A DNA stretch of 64,000 nt from Streptomyces sp. SAJ15. Lineage in GTDB: Bacteria > Actinomycetota > Actinomycetes > Streptomycetales > Streptomycetaceae. Position 1 is the stretch's first letter; every line of letters starts with the position of its first letter. Below, one piece after another: positions 20,301 through 31,000 of the stretch. The stretch spans positions 310,001 to 374,000 of the forward strand of contig NZ_NISY01000006.1 of the NCBI RefSeq assembly GCF_007595705.1, written 5' to 3'. The translations under genes were made by a program, and so were the position numbers. A model generated the notes under the pieces. That model was not told the origin of the DNA, searched no databases, and was given only the letters and a program-made list of their open reading frames with translations.

Positions 20301-23300
20301 CGCTGGAGGCGCCGCTCCCGCTGTCGGAGCGTGGTGCCGTACAGGTTCAGGTGACCGTCGGTGGGGGCGACGGGAACGGGGCGCGCTCCGTCGAGGTGTA
20401 CGCCCGTGACGAGGCCACCGTGGACGGCTCCTGGACCCGGCATGCCTCTGGGGTTCTGGTCTCTGGAGCCGACATCCCCGCGCCGGCCAGTGACCTGGAC
20501 GTGTGGCCGCCCGCGGGCGCTCACGCGGTTGAACTCGCCGGCTTCTATGAGCGTCTGGCTCAGGCCGGAGTCACGTACGGGGCGGCGTTCCATGGGCTGA
20601 ACGCGGCCTGGCGGCGCGGTGACGAGGTGTTCGCCGAGGTGGCGCTGCCGGAGGCGGAGCGGGCGGACGTGGCTCGGTACGGACTCCACCCCGTGCTGCT
20701 CGACACCGCGTTGCAGGCGGGCCTGGGGCCCCTGGACGTGGTCGACGGTGTCCTGGAGAACACACGACTGCCGTTCGTGTGGCGTGGGGTGTCGCTGTAC
20801 GCGACCGGCGCCTCGACGCTGCGCGTACGGCTGGCGCCGGCCGGCGCGGACGGGATGTCGGTCCTGGTCGCGGACGCGGCGGGCATGCCGGTCGCGACCG
20901 CGGACGCCCTGGTGACGCGCGCGGTGTCGCAGGAGCAGCTGTCGGCGGTGGCCGACCTCGCCACCCGTACTTCGGACGACGAGCCGAGCCGGAGCACCAT
21001 GACCCGGCGCGCGCTGGCCCAGGCGGCCGCGGACACCGAGGAGTCGTCCCTGCGGCGGAGCCTCCTGCGCGCTGGCGAGGCGCAGCGGCAGCGCATGCTG
21101 CTGCGGCTGGTGCAGGAGCAGGCCGCCACCGTTCTCGGACACGCCACCCCTGACGAGGTCGAGGCCGAACTCGCCTTTAAGGACCATGGATTCGACTCCC
21201 TCACCGCGGTCCAGCTGCGCAACCGTCTCAACACCGCCACCGGGCACCGGCTGCCGGCCACCCTCGTCTTCGACCACCCGACCCCAGCCGCCCTCGCGGC
21301 GTACCTGCACGCCGAACTCCTCGGCCGCGAGGAAGATGCCCCCGCCCCCGCGGCGCCTGTCGTCCGGGCCGTGGCGGATCAGGAACCCATCGCCATCGTC
21401 GGGATGAGCTGCCGCTTCCCCGGCGGTGTGCGGTCGCCCGAGGAGCTGTGGGAGCTGCTGACCGAGGGCCGCGACGCGATATCCGGGTTCCCCGAGGACC
21501 GTGGCTGGGACGCGGAGGGGTTGTACGACCCCGACCCCGACGTCCCCGGCAAGACGTACACGCGCCACGGCGGCTTCGTCTCCCACGCGGGCGGCTTCGA
21601 TCCGGCGTTCTTCGGCATCTCGCCGCGTGAGGCGACGGCGATGGACCCGCAGCAGCGGCTGTTGCTCGAGACGGGCTGGGAGGCGTTCGAACGCGCGGGC
21701 ATCGACCCGGCGGCCCTGCGGGGCAGCCAGACCGGCGTCTTCATGGGTGCCGGTTCGCACGGCTACGGCACGGGTAGCCACGACCCGTCGAGCGGTGTCG
21801 AGGGCTACCTCGTCACCGGCAACGCTCTCAGCGTCACCTCCGGCCGCCTCGCGTACGTCTTCGGGTTCGAAGGACCCGCCGTCGCCGTCGACACGGCCTG
21901 CTCGTCGTCGCTGGTGGCGTTGCATCTGGCCGTGCAGTCGCTGCGACAGGGCGAGTGCCCGCTGGCCTTGGCCGGCGGCTCGGCGATCATGTCCACGCCG
22001 TGGACCTTCGTCGGCTTCAGCCGCCAGCGCGGACTGGCTCCCGACGGCCGCTGCAAGCCGTTCTCCGCCGCCGCCGACGGCTTCGGACCGGCCGAGGGCG
22101 TCGGCGTCCTCCTGCTGGAGCGACTGTCCGACGCCCGCCGCAACGGGCACCGCGTGCTGGCCGTCGTCCGGGGTACGGCCATCAACCAGGACGGCGCGAG
22201 CAACGGTCTGACGGCGCCGAACGGTCCCTCCCAGCAGCGGGTGATCCGGGCCGCGCTGGCGAACGCCAAGGTGTCGGCCACCGAGGTGGACGTGGTCGAG
22301 GCGCACGGTACGGGCACGAAGCTCGGCGACCCGATCGAGGCTCAGGCTCTGCTGGCGACGTACGGGCAGGACCGGCCGGAGGACCGGCCGCTGTGGCTGG
22401 GGTCGATCAAGTCCAACATCGGGCACACCCAGGCCGCGGCCGGTGTCGCCGGTGTGATGAAGATGGTCTTGGCGATGCGGCACGGTGTGCTGCCGCGGAC
22501 GCTTCACCTGGACGTACCCACACCGCACGTCGACTGGTCCGCGGGAGCGGTGCGGCTGCTGTCGGAGGACGTGGCCTGGCCCGAGACGGGACATCCTCGC
22601 CGTGCGGCCGTCTCCTCCTTCGGCATGAGCGGGACCAACGCCCACGCCGTACTCGAGCAGGCGCCGGATTGGACTCCGGAGCCGGATCCGTCCGTACCGG
22701 GCGCGCCGCCCGCGGTCGTGCCGTGGGTGGTCTCGGGGCGCTCGGACAGCGCGCTGGCGGCCCAGGCCGAGCGGCTGACCGCGTTCGTGCGTGACGGGGC
22801 CGAGTTGTCGCCCGTGGACATCGGGTTGTCGCTCGCGACCACTCGGTCGGTGCTCGAACACCGGGCCGTGGTCCTCGCCGGAGACCGGAACGGACTCGTG
22901 GAGGGCCTGGACGCGTTGGCCGACGGACGCGTACTGCCCGGTGTGGTGCGGGGCGTCGCCGGTTCACGTGGTCAGACGGTGTTCGTGTTCCCTGGTCAGG
23001 GTTCGCAGTGGGTCGGTATGGCGGCTGAGCTGTTGGATTCGTCGCCGGTGTTCGCTCAGCGGATCGGTGAGTGCGCTGCCGCCCTGTCGCCGTTCGTGGA
23101 CTGGTCGCTGACGGACATCCTGCGGGACACCGATGGTGAGGCATGGCTGGAGCGGGTGGATGTCGTGCAGCCGGTGTTGTGGGCGGTGATGGTCTCCCTG
23201 GCTGAGGTCTGGCGTTCCCTGGGCGTCGAGCCGGCCGCGGTGATCGGTCATTCGCAGGGTGAGATCGCCGCTGCCGCTGTGGCGGGTGCGTTGTCGCTCG

Positions 23301-26300
23301 AGGACGCCGCGAAGGTGGTGGCTCTGCGGAGTAAGGCCATTCGGGCGCTGTCCGGGCGCGGTGGCATGGTCTCCGTCTCCCTTGGCGTGGAAGAAGTTCA
23401 GGAGCGTCTGGCGGCTTGGGAGGGTCGTCTGGCGGTCGCGGCGGTCAACGGCCCGGCCGTGGTGGTCGTGTCCGGTGATGCGGACGCCCTGGACGAGCTG
23501 CTCGCTGCGTGTGAGGCGGAGGGGGTGCGGGCTCGCCGGGTCGCGGTGGACTACGCCTCGCACTGCGCGCATGTGGAGGAGATCGAGGACGTTGTTCTGC
23601 GGGAGCTGGCGGACATCGCTCCCCGAGCCGCGTCGGTGCCCTTCTACTCGACGGTGACCGCTGAGGTCCTGGACACCACCGGCTTGGACGCGGGCTACTG
23701 GTATCGCAACCTCCGCCAGACGGTCCGCTTCGCCGATACCGTCCGTGCCCTGCTCGACGACGGCTTCCGTCTCTTCATCGAGTCCAGCGCGCACCCGGTG
23801 CTCACGATGGGCGTCGAGCAGACCGCCGAGACCCACGTCAGCACACCTGTCACGACGGTCGGGTCACTGCGCCGCGACGAAGGCGGACTGTCTCGCTTCC
23901 TGACCTCGGCCGCCGAGGCGTTCGTCGGTGGCGCGGCCGTCGACTGGGCCGGTGTCTTCACGGGTACGGGCGCCCGTCGCGTGGACCTGCCCACCTACGC
24001 CTTCCAACACCAGCACTACTGGCTGGAGTCGGAGTCCGCCATCCCGGCCGATGTCGCCTCGGCCGGTCTCTCGTCCGCCGATCACCCGTTGCTCGGCGCG
24101 GCCGTCACGCTGCCCGCGTCCGACGGGGCGCTGCTGACGGGACGACTGTCGCTGCGTACGCACCCCTGGCTGGCCGATCACGCGGTGCGGGGCACGCCTC
24201 TGCTTCCCGGGACGGCGTTCGTGGAGCTGGCGCTGCGGGCGGGGGACGCGGTCGGCTGTGACCGACTGGAGGAACTCACGCTGGAGGCGCCGCTGGCGCT
24301 GCCCGAGGAGGGCGGCGTACAGGTACAGGTGGTGCTGGACGGTCCGGGGGACGGTGGACGCCGGGAACTGGGCGTGTACTCGCGTCGGAGCGACGCGCCC
24401 GACGGGGCGTGGACGCGGCATGCCTCGGGTGTGCTCGGTTCTGAGGCCGAAGGCCCGGTGCCGGACGGCGAACTGAGCGTGTGGCCGCCCGCAGGAGCCC
24501 AGGAGGTCGAACTCGACGGACTCTACGAGCGGTTGGCCGCCACCGGACTCGCTTACGGGCCGGTGTTCCGTGGGCTGAACGCGGTCTGGCGGCGTGGCGA
24601 CGAGGTGTTCGCCGAGGTCGCACTCGCCGAGGAGCAGCGCGCCGACGCCAGGAGGTACGGACTGCACCCCGCGCTGCTGGACTCCGCGCTGCACGCCTGG
24701 CTGACGGACACGGAGCGGGAATCCGACGCGATCCGGCTGCCGTTCGTGTGGCGTGGGGTGTCGCTGTACGCGACCGGCGCCTCGACGCTGCGCGTACGGC
24801 TGGCGCCGGCCGGGGTGGACGGGATGTCGGTGCTGGTCGCCGACGCGGCGGGCATGCCGGTCGCGACCGCGGACGCCCTGGTGACGCGCGCGGTCACGGT
24901 CGACCAGGTCGCGGCGGCGGCGCCGAGCGGGGCGAACCAGGCGCTGCACCGGGTGGACTGGACCGAGGCGTCCGACATCGACACCGGCACGGTGCGAGCG
25001 GACGACGGATGTGCCGTCGTCGGGGCGGATGCCTCGGGGCTGGCCGCCGCGCTCAAGGCGGCCGGCCGGGCCCCGCAGGAGTACGCCGACCTGGCTGATC
25101 TCGCGGAGCGGCTGGACTCCGGCTCTCCCTCACCGGACCTGGTCTTCGCCGAGGTCGTGTCGGGCGTCGAGAACGATGTCGTGGTGGCGACACACGAGGT
25201 GACACACCGGACGTTGGAGCTGGTGCAGACGTGGCTGGCCACCGATGGCCTCGACCGGGCACGGCTGGTCCTGGTGACCCGGGGCGCGGTGTCGGCGGTA
25301 CCCGTTGAGGATGTGACCGACCTGCCGGCCGCCGCCGTGTGGGGGCTGGTGCGCTCGGCGCAGGCCGAGCACCCGGACCGGTTCGTCCTGCTGGACGTGG
25401 ACGACGCCGACGCGTCGCTCGCCGCTCTGCACGAGGCCGCACTGACCGGAGAACCACAGCTGGCCCTCCGCGACGGCCGGGTGCGGGTGCCGCGGCTGGC
25501 CGGCGGTGTCGCCAGCGGTGTGCTGGTGCCCGAGAACGGTGTACCGGCCTGGCGGCTGACGGCGTCCGAGGACGGGACGCTGGAGGGCTTGCGGCTGCGC
25601 GAGGCACCGGACGCGACCCGGGAACTCGGCGAGCACGAGGTGCGGATCGCCGTACGGGCCGCCGGACTGAACTTCCGCGATGTGCTCCTCGCCCTGGGAA
25701 TGTACCCCGACGCGGCCCTGATGGGCGGCGAGGGCGCGGGCGTGGTGGTGGCCACCGGCCCCGGAGTGTCCTCGTACGCTGTCGGCGACCGGGTGATGGG
25801 CATCTGGTCCGGCGGGTTCGGCCCGCTCGTCGTGGCGGACCAGCGGACACTGGCCCACATGCCGGATGGCTGGTCGTTCACCCAGGCCGCGTCGGTCCCC
25901 ATCGTCTACGTGACCGCGCTGTACGCGCTGCGCGAGCTGGCCGGCGTACGCTCCGGCGAGTCGCTGCTGGTGCACTCCGCCGCGGGCGGGGTCGGCATGG
26001 CGGCGGTGCAGCTCGCCCGGGCCTGGGACGTCGAGGTGTTCGCCACCGCGAGCCCGGCCAAGTGGGACGTGCTGCGAGCGCTGGGCGTCGATGACGCGCA
26101 CCTGGCGTCCTCGCGCTCGCTGGAGTTCGCAAGCCGGTTCGGCGGCGACACGGGCGGGATGGACGTCGTCCTCAACTCCCTGACCGGGGAGTTCGTGGAC
26201 GCCTCGCTGGGCCTGCTCCGGGCCGGCGGGCGGTTCGTGGAGATGGGCAAGACGGACGTACGGGAGGCCGACGCCGTGGCGGCGGCCCACCCCGGGGTCG

Positions 26301-27916
26301 GCTACCGGGCCTTCGATCTGGGCGAGGCCGGCCCCGCGCGGATCGGCGAGATGCTGGCGGAGGTCCTCGACCTCTTCGCGCGCGGACGGCTACGGCCGCT
26401 GCCCACCCGCGTGTGGGACGTACGCCGGGCCCCGGATGCCTTCCGGTTCATGAGTCAGGCACGCCACATCGGAAAGCTCGTGCTCAGCGTTCCCGCCGCG
26501 GCTCCGGAATCGGACGGCACCGTGCTGGTCACGGGCGCCGCGGGCACCCTTGGCCGGCTCGTCGCCCGGCACCTGGTGGAACGGCACGGGGTGCGCCGCC
26601 TGCTGCTGGTCAGCCGGCGCGGCCCGGCCGCCGAGGGCATGCCGGAACTCCGCGAGGAACTCGCCGCCCTGGGCGCCTCGGTGCGGATCGCCGCCTGCGA
26701 CGTCGCCGACCGCGACGCGTTGTCGGCGCTGCTCTCCGGACTGCCGGAAGGGCACGGTCTGACCGGCGTGGTGCACGCCGCGGGCGTCCTGGACGACGCC
26801 ACGGTGGCGTCCCTGACACCGGAACGCCTCGACGCCGTACTGCGCGCCAAGGCAGACGCGGCTTGGCATCTGCACCAGCTCACGCGCCGCTTCGACCTCA
26901 CCCTGTTCGCCCTGTTCTCCTCGACCGCCGGCGTCTTCGGATCCGCGGGCCAGGCGAACTACGCCGCGGCGAACACCTTCCTGGACGCCCTCGCCCAGCA
27001 CCGCCACGCGCAGGGTCTGCCCGCGACCTCCCTGGCCTGGGGCCTGTGGGCCGAGCGCACCGGAATGACCGGCCACCTCAACCAGGCGGACCTGTCCCGC
27101 ATGACCCGTGGCGGCCTGCTGCCCTTCTCCTCCGAGGAGGGCCTGGCGCTCCTCGACGCGGCGGGCGGCCTGGCGGAGGCCCTCGTGGTGCCCGCCCGGC
27201 TGGACACCGGCGCCCTGGCCGCCGAGGCCGCCCAGGGCAGCACCCCGCCGCCCGCCGTGCTGCGTGACCTCGTACGGCGCCCCGTACCGGCCCGGCGGTC
27301 CAGCGTCCAGGAACCGCGGCGATCCGACGAGCCGTCGCTGGCGCAGCGCCTGGCCGGGCTGGCCGCACCGGAGCGGCGGCGGACGCTGCTGCGGCTGGTC
27401 CAGGAGCACGGCGCCACCGTGCTCGGTCACGGCTCCGCGGTGTCCGTCGTGGCCGACCGGGGGTTCCTCGAACTCGGCTTCGACTCTCTCACCGCCGTCG
27501 AACTGCGCAACCGGCTCAACACGGCCACCGGGCTGCGGCTGCCGGCCACGCTGATCTTCGACTACCCGACCCCCGAAGCACTCGCCGCACACCTCGACGA
27601 GGAGTGCGCGCCCGCCCCGGCGGCCGGGGCATCGGACGCCGTCCTCACCGCCGAACTCGACCGGTTGGCGGCGGCGTTGCGCGAGACGGCCGTCGGCGCC
27701 GACGCCGGCGCACGCGAGTCGGTCGCCGGTCGGCTCCGGGAACTCCTGTCCACCGTCTCCGCCTGGGGCGACGGAACGCAGGAGGACACCGCACCGGCCT
27801 CCGGCGCCGCCGAGCCCGCCGCCCCGGCCGTTGTCGCCGACCACCTGGAGACCGCGGACGCGGACGAGCTCTTCGCCTTCATCGACCAGGAGTTCGGCTC
27901 CGCTGAGGAGTCCTGA
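20222..27916 (+). CDS. PKS gene A, segment 4: DH-ACP of module 2 and complete module 3 (KS-AT-DH-ER-KR-ACP)
   Basis: It resumes at LLAASVFVELAL. The rest of DH2 keeps HPVLLDTAL, but its proline position reads Ala, and it passes straight into ACP2 (GFDSL, near residue 323) with no ketoreductase. KS3 (388-815) is normal. AT3 has GHSQGE (1009) and YASH: methylmalonyl. DH3 (about 1280-1560) has HAVRGTPLLP and HPALLDSAL. ER3 (about 1790-2090) has GLNFRDVLLALGMYP and the NADPH loop HSAAGGVGMAAVQ. KR3 has GAAGTLG, LDD and GQANYAAAN. ACP3 follows (about 2373-2459). The last 90 residues are a C-terminal docking domain ending ADELFAFIDQEFGS. Module 3 should therefore fully reduce its beta-carbon. Gene B starts 91 bases later. 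Confidence 0.88.
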   Translation: MLAASVFVELALRAGETVGCDRVEELTLEAPLPLSERGAVQVQVTVGGGDGNGARSVEVYARDEATVDGSWTRHASGVLVSGADIPAPASDLDVWPPAGAHAVELAGFYERLAQAGVTYGAAFHGLNAAWRRGDEVFAEVALPEAERADVARYGLHPVLLDTALQAGLGPLDVVDGVLENTRLPFVWRGVSLYATGASTLRVRLAPAGADGMSVLVADAAGMPVATADALVTRAVSQEQLSAVADLATRTSDDEPSRSTMTRRALAQAAADTEESSLRRSLLRAGEAQRQRMLLRLVQEQAATVLGHATPDEVEAELAFKDHGFDSLTAVQLRNRLNTATGHRLPATLVFDHPTPAALAAYLHAELLGREEDAPAPAAPVVRAVADQEPIAIVGMSCRFPGGVRSPEELWELLTEGRDAISGFPEDRGWDAEGLYDPDPDVPGKTYTRHGGFVSHAGGFDPAFFGISPREATAMDPQQRLLLETGWEAFERAGIDPAALRGSQTGVFMGAGSHGYGTGSHDPSSGVEGYLVTGNALSVTSGRLAYVFGFEGPAVAVDTACSSSLVALHLAVQSLRQGECPLALAGGSAIMSTPWTFVGFSRQRGLAPDGRCKPFSAAADGFGPAEGVGVLLLERLSDARRNGHRVLAVVRGTAINQDGASNGLTAPNGPSQQRVIRAALANAKVSATEVDVVEAHGTGTKLGDPIEAQALLATYGQDRPEDRPLWLGSIKSNIGHTQAAAGVAGVMKMVLAMRHGVLPRTLHLDVPTPHVDWSAGAVRLLSEDVAWPETGHPRRAAVSSFGMSGTNAHAVLEQAPDWTPEPDPSVPGAPPAVVPWVVSGRSDSALAAQAERLTAFVRDGAELSPVDIGLSLATTRSVLEHRAVVLAGDRNGLVEGLDALADGRVLPGVVRGVAGSRGQTVFVFPGQGSQWVGMAAELLDSSPVFAQRIGECAAALSPFVDWSLTDILRDTDGEAWLERVDVVQPVLWAVMVSLAEVWRSLGVEPAAVIGHSQGEIAAAAVAGALSLEDAAKVVALRSKAIRALSGRGGMVSVSLGVEEVQERLAAWEGRLAVAAVNGPAVVVVSGDADALDELLAACEAEGVRARRVAVDYASHCAHVEEIEDVVLRELADIAPRAASVPFYSTVTAEVLDTTGLDAGYWYRNLRQTVRFADTVRALLDDGFRLFIESSAHPVLTMGVEQTAETHVSTPVTTVGSLRRDEGGLSRFLTSAAEAFVGGAAVDWAGVFTGTGARRVDLPTYAFQHQHYWLESESAIPADVASAGLSSADHPLLGAAVTLPASDGALLTGRLSLRTHPWLADHAVRGTPLLPGTAFVELALRAGDAVGCDRLEELTLEAPLALPEEGGVQVQVVLDGPGDGGRRELGVYSRRSDAPDGAWTRHASGVLGSEAEGPVPDGELSVWPPAGAQEVELDGLYERLAATGLAYGPVFRGLNAVWRRGDEVFAEVALAEEQRADARRYGLHPALLDSALHAWLTDTERESDAIRLPFVWRGVSLYATGASTLRVRLAPAGVDGMSVLVADAAGMPVATADALVTRAVTVDQVAAAAPSGANQALHRVDWTEASDIDTGTVRADDGCAVVGADASGLAAALKAAGRAPQEYADLADLAERLDSGSPSPDLVFAEVVSGVENDVVVATHEVTHRTLELVQTWLATDGLDRARLVLVTRGAVSAVPVEDVTDLPAAAVWGLVRSAQAEHPDRFVLLDVDDADASLAALHEAALTGEPQLALRDGRVRVPRLAGGVASGVLVPENGVPAWRLTASEDGTLEGLRLREAPDATRELGEHEVRIAVRAAGLNFRDVLLALGMYPDAALMGGEGAGVVVATGPGVSSYAVGDRVMGIWSGGFGPLVVADQRTLAHMPDGWSFTQAASVPIVYVTALYALRELAGVRSGESLLVHSAAGGVGMAAVQLARAWDVEVFATASPAKWDVLRALGVDDAHLASSRSLEFASRFGGDTGGMDVVLNSLTGEFVDASLGLLRAGGRFVEMGKTDVREADAVAAAHPGVGYRAFDLGEAGPARIGEMLAEVLDLFARGRLRPLPTRVWDVRRAPDAFRFMSQARHIGKLVLSVPAAAPESDGTVLVTGAAGTLGRLVARHLVERHGVRRLLLVSRRGPAAEGMPELREELAALGASVRIAACDVADRDALSALLSGLPEGHGLTGVVHAAGVLDDATVASLTPERLDAVLRAKADAAWHLHQLTRRFDLTLFALFSSTAGVFGSAGQANYAAANTFLDALAQHRHAQGLPATSLAWGLWAERTGMTGHLNQADLSRMTRGGLLPFSSEEGLALLDAAGGLAEALVVPARLDTGALAAEAAQGSTPPPAVLRDLVRRPVPARRSSVQEPRRSDEPSLAQRLAGLAAPERRRTLLRLVQEHGATVLGHGSAVSVVADRGFLELGFDSLTAVELRNRLNTATGLRLPATLIFDYPTPEALAAHLDEECAPAPAAGASDAVLTAELDRLAAALRETAVGADAGARESVAGRLRELLSTVSAWGDGTQEDTAPASGAAEPAAPAVVADHLETADADELFAFIDQEFGSAEES

Positions 27917-28007
27917 TCCGCTTGACCACTCCCGCGCCCGCCGACACCCCGCGCTCCCCCCTGTCCTTCCCGCTGTACGCCCAGCTTCCCAAGCCCGTGA
28001 GGTCCTG

Positions 28008-31000
28008 ATGTCGGAACAAGAAAAGCTCCTCGGTTACCTCCGGCGGGTCACGGCCGATCTGCACCAGACCCGCAACCGCCTGCAGGAGGTGGAGGCGGCG
28101 GCACACGAGCCGATCGCGATCGTGGGGATGGGCTGCCGCTTCCCCGGCGGCGTCCGCACCCCCGAGGACCTGTGGCGCCTGGTGTACGGCGAGGAGGACG
28201 CCATCACCCCGTTCCCCGCCGACCGCGGCTGGGACACCGACGCCGTCTACGACCCCGACCCCGACCGGCCGGGCACCACATACGCCCGCGACGGAGGCTT
28301 CCTCGCCGAGGCCGGCGACTTCGACGCCGACTTCTTCGGCATCTCGCCGCGTGAGGCGACGGCGATGGACCCGCAGCAGCGACTGCTGCTGGAGACCGCC
28401 TGGGAGGCCATCGAGCGCGCGGGCATCGACCCGGCCTCGCTCAAGGGAAGCCAGGCCGGCGTCTTCGCCGGCGCCGTCGCACCCGACTACGGCCCGCGCG
28501 TCCACGAGGCCCCCGACGGCGTCGAGGGCCACCTCGTGACCGGCAGCGCCATCAGCGTGGTGTCCGGACGCGTCGCCTACACCCTGGGCCTGGAGGGCCC
28601 CGCCGTCACGGTGGACACCGCCTGCTCCTCCTCCCTGGTCGCCCTGCACCTCGCCGTGCAGGCCCTGCGGCGCGGCGAGTGCGAGATGGCTCTCGCCGGC
28701 GGCGTCACCGTCATGGCCACCCCGGGTACCTTCATCGGCTTCAGCCGCCAGCGCGGGCTCGCACCCGACGGCCGCTGCAAGCCCTTCGCCGCCGCGGCCG
28801 ACGGCTTCGCCCCCGCCGAGGGCGCGGGCATGCTCCTCCTGGAGCGCCTGTCCGACGCCCGCCGCAACGGGCACCCCGTCCTCGCCGTCGTACGCGGTAC
28901 GGCCATCAACCAGGACGGCGCGAGCAGCGGACTGTCCGCCCCCAACGGCCCCTCCCAGCAGCGCGTGATCCGCGCCGCTCTCGCGGACGCCGAACTCACC
29001 CCCGCCCAGATCGCCGCCGTCGAGGCGCACGGCACCGGCACGAAGCTCGGCGACCCCATCGAGGCCCAGGCCCTCCTGGCCACCTACGGCCGCGAACGCC
29101 CCGCCGACAGGCCGCTGCTGCTCGGGTCCGTCAAGTCCAACATCGGGCACACCCAGGCCGCGGCCGGCGTGGCCGGCCTGATGAAGATGGTGCTGGCCAT
29201 GCGGCACGGTGTGCTCCCGCGCACCCTGCACGTGGACGAGCCGTCGCCCCACGTGGACTGGTCGGCCGGAGCCGTCGAGCTGCTGACCGAGGCCACCCCG
29301 TGGCCCGAGGGCGAGGAACCGCGCCGGTTCGGCGTGTCCTCCTTCGGCATCAGCGGAACCAACGCCCACGCCATCGTCGAAGAGCCCCCGGCCCCGCAGG
29401 CCGACACCGACGAGGCCACCTCGGCCACCCCGGCACCGACGGCCCTGCCCTGGGTGCTGTCGGCCAAGTCCGCGCCGGCACTGCGCGCCCAGGCCGCACG
29501 CCTCCTGCAGCACGCCGAGGCCCACCCCGAGGCGACCGGCGTCGACACAGCCCTCTCCCTCGCCACCACCCGGACCGCCTTCGACCACCGCGCCGTCGTT
29601 CTGGCCCCCGACCGCACCGCGGCGATACGGGAGCTCCAGTCGTACGTCGCCGGCCGCACCACCCCCGCCCTCATCGAGGGCACCGTCCGACGCGGCACCG
29701 GCGTCGCCTTCGTGTTCCCTGGTCAGGGTTCGCAGTGGGTCGGCATGGCGGCTGAGCTGTTGGATTCGTCGCCGGTGTTCGCTCAGCGGATCGGTGAGTG
29801 TGCGTCCGCGTTGGCGCCGTTCGTGGACTGGTCGCTGATCGATGTCCTGCGGGACGCCGATGGTGAGGCATGGCTGGAGCGGGTCGATGTCGTGCAGCCG
29901 GTGCTGTGGGCGGTGATGGTCTCGCTGGCGGAGGTGTGGCGGTCGTACGGTGTCGAGCCGGCTGCGGTGATCGGTCATTCGCAGGGTGAGATCGCCGCTG
30001 CCGCTGTGGCGGGTGCGTTGTCGCTCGAGGACGCCGCGAAGGTGGTGGCGTTGCGGAGCAAGGCCATTCGGGCGTTGTCCGGGCGCGGTGGCATGGTCTC
30101 CGTCTCCCTCGACATCGAGGATGTTCAGGAGCGTCTGGCGGCTTGGGAGGGTCGCCTTGCGGTCGCGGCGGTCAACGGCCCGGCCGTGGTCGTGGTGTCC
30201 GGTGACGCCGATGCCCTGGACGAGCTGCTGGCCGCGTGTGAGGCGGAGGGGGTGCGGGCTCGCCGGGTCGCGGTGGACTACGCCTCGCACTGCGCGCATG
30301 TGGAGGAGATCGAGGACGTTCTCCTGCGGGAGCTGGCGGGGATCGAGCCGCGGGCGGCGACCGTCCCGTTCTACTCGACGGTGACCGCCGAGGCGTTGGA
30401 CACCGCCGGCTTGGACGCGGGCTACTGGTACCGCAATCTCCGCCAGACCGTCCGTTTCGCCGACACCGTGTGTGCCCTGCTCGACGACGGCTTCCGCCTG
30501 TTCATCGAGTCCAGCGCGCACCCGGTGCTGACGATGGGCGTCGAGCAGACCGCCGAAGCCCACACCAACGCCCCGGTCACTGCCGTGGGTTCGCTGCGTC
30601 GTGACGAGGGTGGTCTGGAGCGGTTCGTCGCGTCGGTGGCTGAGGCGTTCGTGGGCGGGGCGTCTGTCGACTGGGCGGTGTTGTTCGAGGGGACGGGGGC
30701 TCGGCGTGTCGAGCTGCCGACGTACGCCTTCCAGCACCAGCGCTACTGGCTGGAGGCCACGAGGTCGGGACCCCTCGGGCACGGCATGGCGGCCGGTGAC
30801 CGTACGGACGCGATCTTCTGGGACGCGGTCGAGCGGGAGGACGGTGAAGCGTTGGCGGCCACGCTGCGCGTCGAATCCGTCGAACAGCAGGAGTCGCTCG
30901 ACGCCGTCCTGCCCGCCCTCGCGCAGTGGCGTCGGCAGCGGCGCTCCGAGGCGACCGTGGACGAGTGGCGCTACCGTGCCGTGTGGCGTCGTACGACCGG

